From contig CAWJJO010000010.1 of NCBI GenBank assembly GCA_963843285.1, positions 1 through 64,000 on the forward strand: DNA of 64,000 bases, given 5' to 3'. The DNA comes from CAZDDB01 sp963843285 (GTDB lineage: Bacteria; Acidobacteriota; HRBIN11; JAKEFK01). The notes under the pieces are model-generated. The model did not search any database and was not told the DNA's origin. It saw nothing but the letters and a program-made list of their open reading frames with translations. The position numbers and the translations under genes are program-made. How positions within the stretch are numbered: position 1 is the stretch's first letter; the number at the start of each line of letters is the position of its first letter. Below are positions 62,531 through 64,000 of the stretch, piece after piece.

Positions 62531-63645
62531 CCTACCTTGATTTTGGAGTGCGGGATATTACGTAAGTGCTGGAATATCAATGCTGTTCGTGGTGTTCTAA
62601 ATCCATTTTCCCTCGAAAAGGAAACATCCTCCGGAAAAACGAGAGTTTGAACACGCCGTCGAGCATCTGCTTCCGAATCTGCCCAGAGTTTCCCCAGGTT
62701 GCGGACGAAGTTACCGCAGTACTCTAAAGCGGCATCAATATCACTCTGATCGGTTTGCGCTTCATGCAGGCTCAGCTTCAGTGTCGCCATCTCTGCGCGG
62801 ATCTTTGTGGACCGCTCGCGGTACGTATCTTCGTCGATTACACCTTTGACAATCAGGTCATCGAGCTTGCTCTTTTGTTGCTGGGCCGCTGCAAGTTTGC
62901 CGGATATGCTTTTCTTTTGAGAAACGATGTCCGCGTTCCTTTTTCCATGAACCGCCCGGACCATATCCAAGAAAGCCTCCACGATTTTTGTTGAAGGCTG
63001 AAAGGATTGCAGGTAATGAAAGAATTCTTGTTCCAGGATCGTGCGGGATATTGAGACAGAACATCCTTTTGTTCGGCAGAAATAGTAAGCGTAACGCTCT
63101 CTTTTCCCTTTGCACCATCCAGTCGTGAGTTTCTTGGTGCAGGCGGCACAGCGGACGAAGCCACGTAATGGGAAGTCTGGATGGAGCAACCGGTGAAGCT
63201 CCGGCGCCCTCTCACGGCGGAGGCGAGCCTGCATGGCAAAGAATTGTTCTTGGGTGATCACCGCTTCGTGTTTTGCCTCGATCAATTCAGAGAACCAGGG
63301 AACGCGGATCAGTCCACAATACAGCGCGTTTGTCAGAATCCGATTTACGAGCTGCGCGGAGATCCCAAGCTTTGAGGCGATCTCGACCTGGGGGAAGCCC
63401 TCGTTTGCCATCTGATAAGCATGAATGATATCGGCCGATCGATTTCCAGGCGCAATCCAGCTCTTGCCGTCGCTTCCGATGATGCGTTTGTATCCCCATG
63501 GCGGCTGCCAGCACCAGCGACCTGAACGGAGCGCCTCTTTCATTCCGTTGATTGTGCGCTCAGCCTTAAGCTCGTTTTCGTATTGGGCGATCGCGCCTGT
63601 GATATTGCGAAGCAGATTTCCGGATGCGTTTCCCGTTTTTGGCAC
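62512..63645 (-). pseudogene. Large serine recombinase, N-terminal catalytic domain missing
   Basis: 377 residues remain. They begin at the end of the resolvase domain (NASGNLLRNITGAIAQYENE), continue through the recombinase domain (SGRWCWQPPWGYKRI) and a zinc ribbon (VRCAACTKKL and CRTKGCSVSI), and end with a coiled-coil stretch (SQKKSISGKLAAAQQQKSKL). The N-terminal Ser-carrying domain is absent; the frame begins near 63645, beside IS-like sequence. The C-terminus (VGVPKGI plus stop) lies inside the tRNA-Glu T loop, as expected for a gene running across an attachment site in a tRNA 3' end. It is probably inactive. Confidence 0.8.
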
Positions 63646-63708
63646 AGGTAGTTAAGCTAGGTCAATACGATTTTAGTCCGTTTTTCTTTTTGAAGGCGAG
63701 TTGAGCCT

Positions 63709-64000
63709 TCAAACTGTTGAAATGTTGAAAACTCCTGCTTTTTGCCCAGTTTTTGGGCACTCATTGGATGCTGAAGCTTCTAATCGGTTAGAATAGAAAT
63801 CTTCAAATTCAGCTGGCGGTCGGTATCCCAGTGCCTAATGCAACCGCTTCTGATTGTAAACATCTTCCAGGAAGTGAGAGATTCGCTCATATGCCTCCTG
63901 GATCCCCGATAATCCAGCAGATGGACTTCTTCGTACTTTAAGGCCTTGATGAAGCTTTCCGCCCGGGCGTTGTCCTATGGGTTTCCTTTCCTGCTCACGC
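63709..64000 (-). mobile_element. IS3-family transposase remnant (C-terminal part, broken)
   Basis: On the minus strand the DNA encodes ARAESFIKALKYEE-like and AYERISHFLEDVYNQKR, ALGYRPPAEFEDFY, the C-terminal part of IS3-type DDE transposases. A frameshift lies near the VHLLDYRG region and an in-frame TAG falls between NQKRLH and ALGYRP, so it is not functional. The stop is near 63709, and the left edge of the element is probably close to 63650. The rest lies beyond the window. Confidence 0.7.

Overview
The window reads as a chromosomal segment of a Gram-negative bacterium of roughly 50% GC. Evidence for a double membrane is direct: an Omp85 barrel with POTRA domains, a CsgG-like protein, an outer-membrane barrel, a lipoprotein 5'-nucleotidase and a TonB-type C-terminus. 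The gene mix (Ser/Thr kinase with PEGA domains, DUF885 and DUF4097 proteins, tandem alkaline-phosphatase-superfamily proteins, very many short dispersed repeats) would fit Acidobacteriota or a neighbouring phylum, but nothing here fixes the taxon. No rRNA or CRISPR array is seen.

Layout. 0.2-14 kb: a stress- or dormancy-like set of CBS protein, Mg-type P-ATPase, L,D-transpeptidase, two phosphotransferase-like kinases, dienelactone-type hydrolase, HD-GYP and GGDEF proteins, a baeRF protein, phosphoribosyltransferase, PRPP synthetase and an APS-kinase-like protein. 14-28 kb: ordinary housekeeping genes (aldo/keto reductase, fbp, HAD, DUF885, DinB, tsaD, mtnA, recN-dtd) separated by repeats. 28-41 kb: an envelope region with a Slt-type transglycosylase, a kinase-PEGA-TonB fusion, a 2010-residue TamB-TamA fusion and a YihY family protein. 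41-49.4 kb: aldo/keto reductase, CPBP protease, a P-loop/dCMP deaminase fusion, an MBL hydrolase, and pepA followed by a circularly permuted ccdA. 49.5-54.9 kb: two secretion/lipid runs, FlgT-like/barrel/CsgG and pgsA/OCD/CARDB. 54.9-56.2 kb: a REP array with its REP-associated tyrosine transposase (RAYT). 56.2-62.3 kb: two AlkP-superfamily proteins, a decayed spermidine-synthase-like gene and a UshA-like nucleotidase. 62.4-64 kb: tRNA-Glu, a truncated serine recombinase that ends inside the tRNA gene, and an IS3-type remnant running off the window.

Most unusual items: the single-chain TamB-TamA protein, the CcdA whose first canonical helix sits at the C-terminus, and the RAYT with its 195-bp REP tandem array. 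Several genes (CBS, mgtA, the FlgT-like gene) carry single-base indels; some of these are likely sequence errors rather than biology, and they are flagged individually. Several repeat families lie right behind stop codons, and in a few cases the repeat itself supplies the stop codon.
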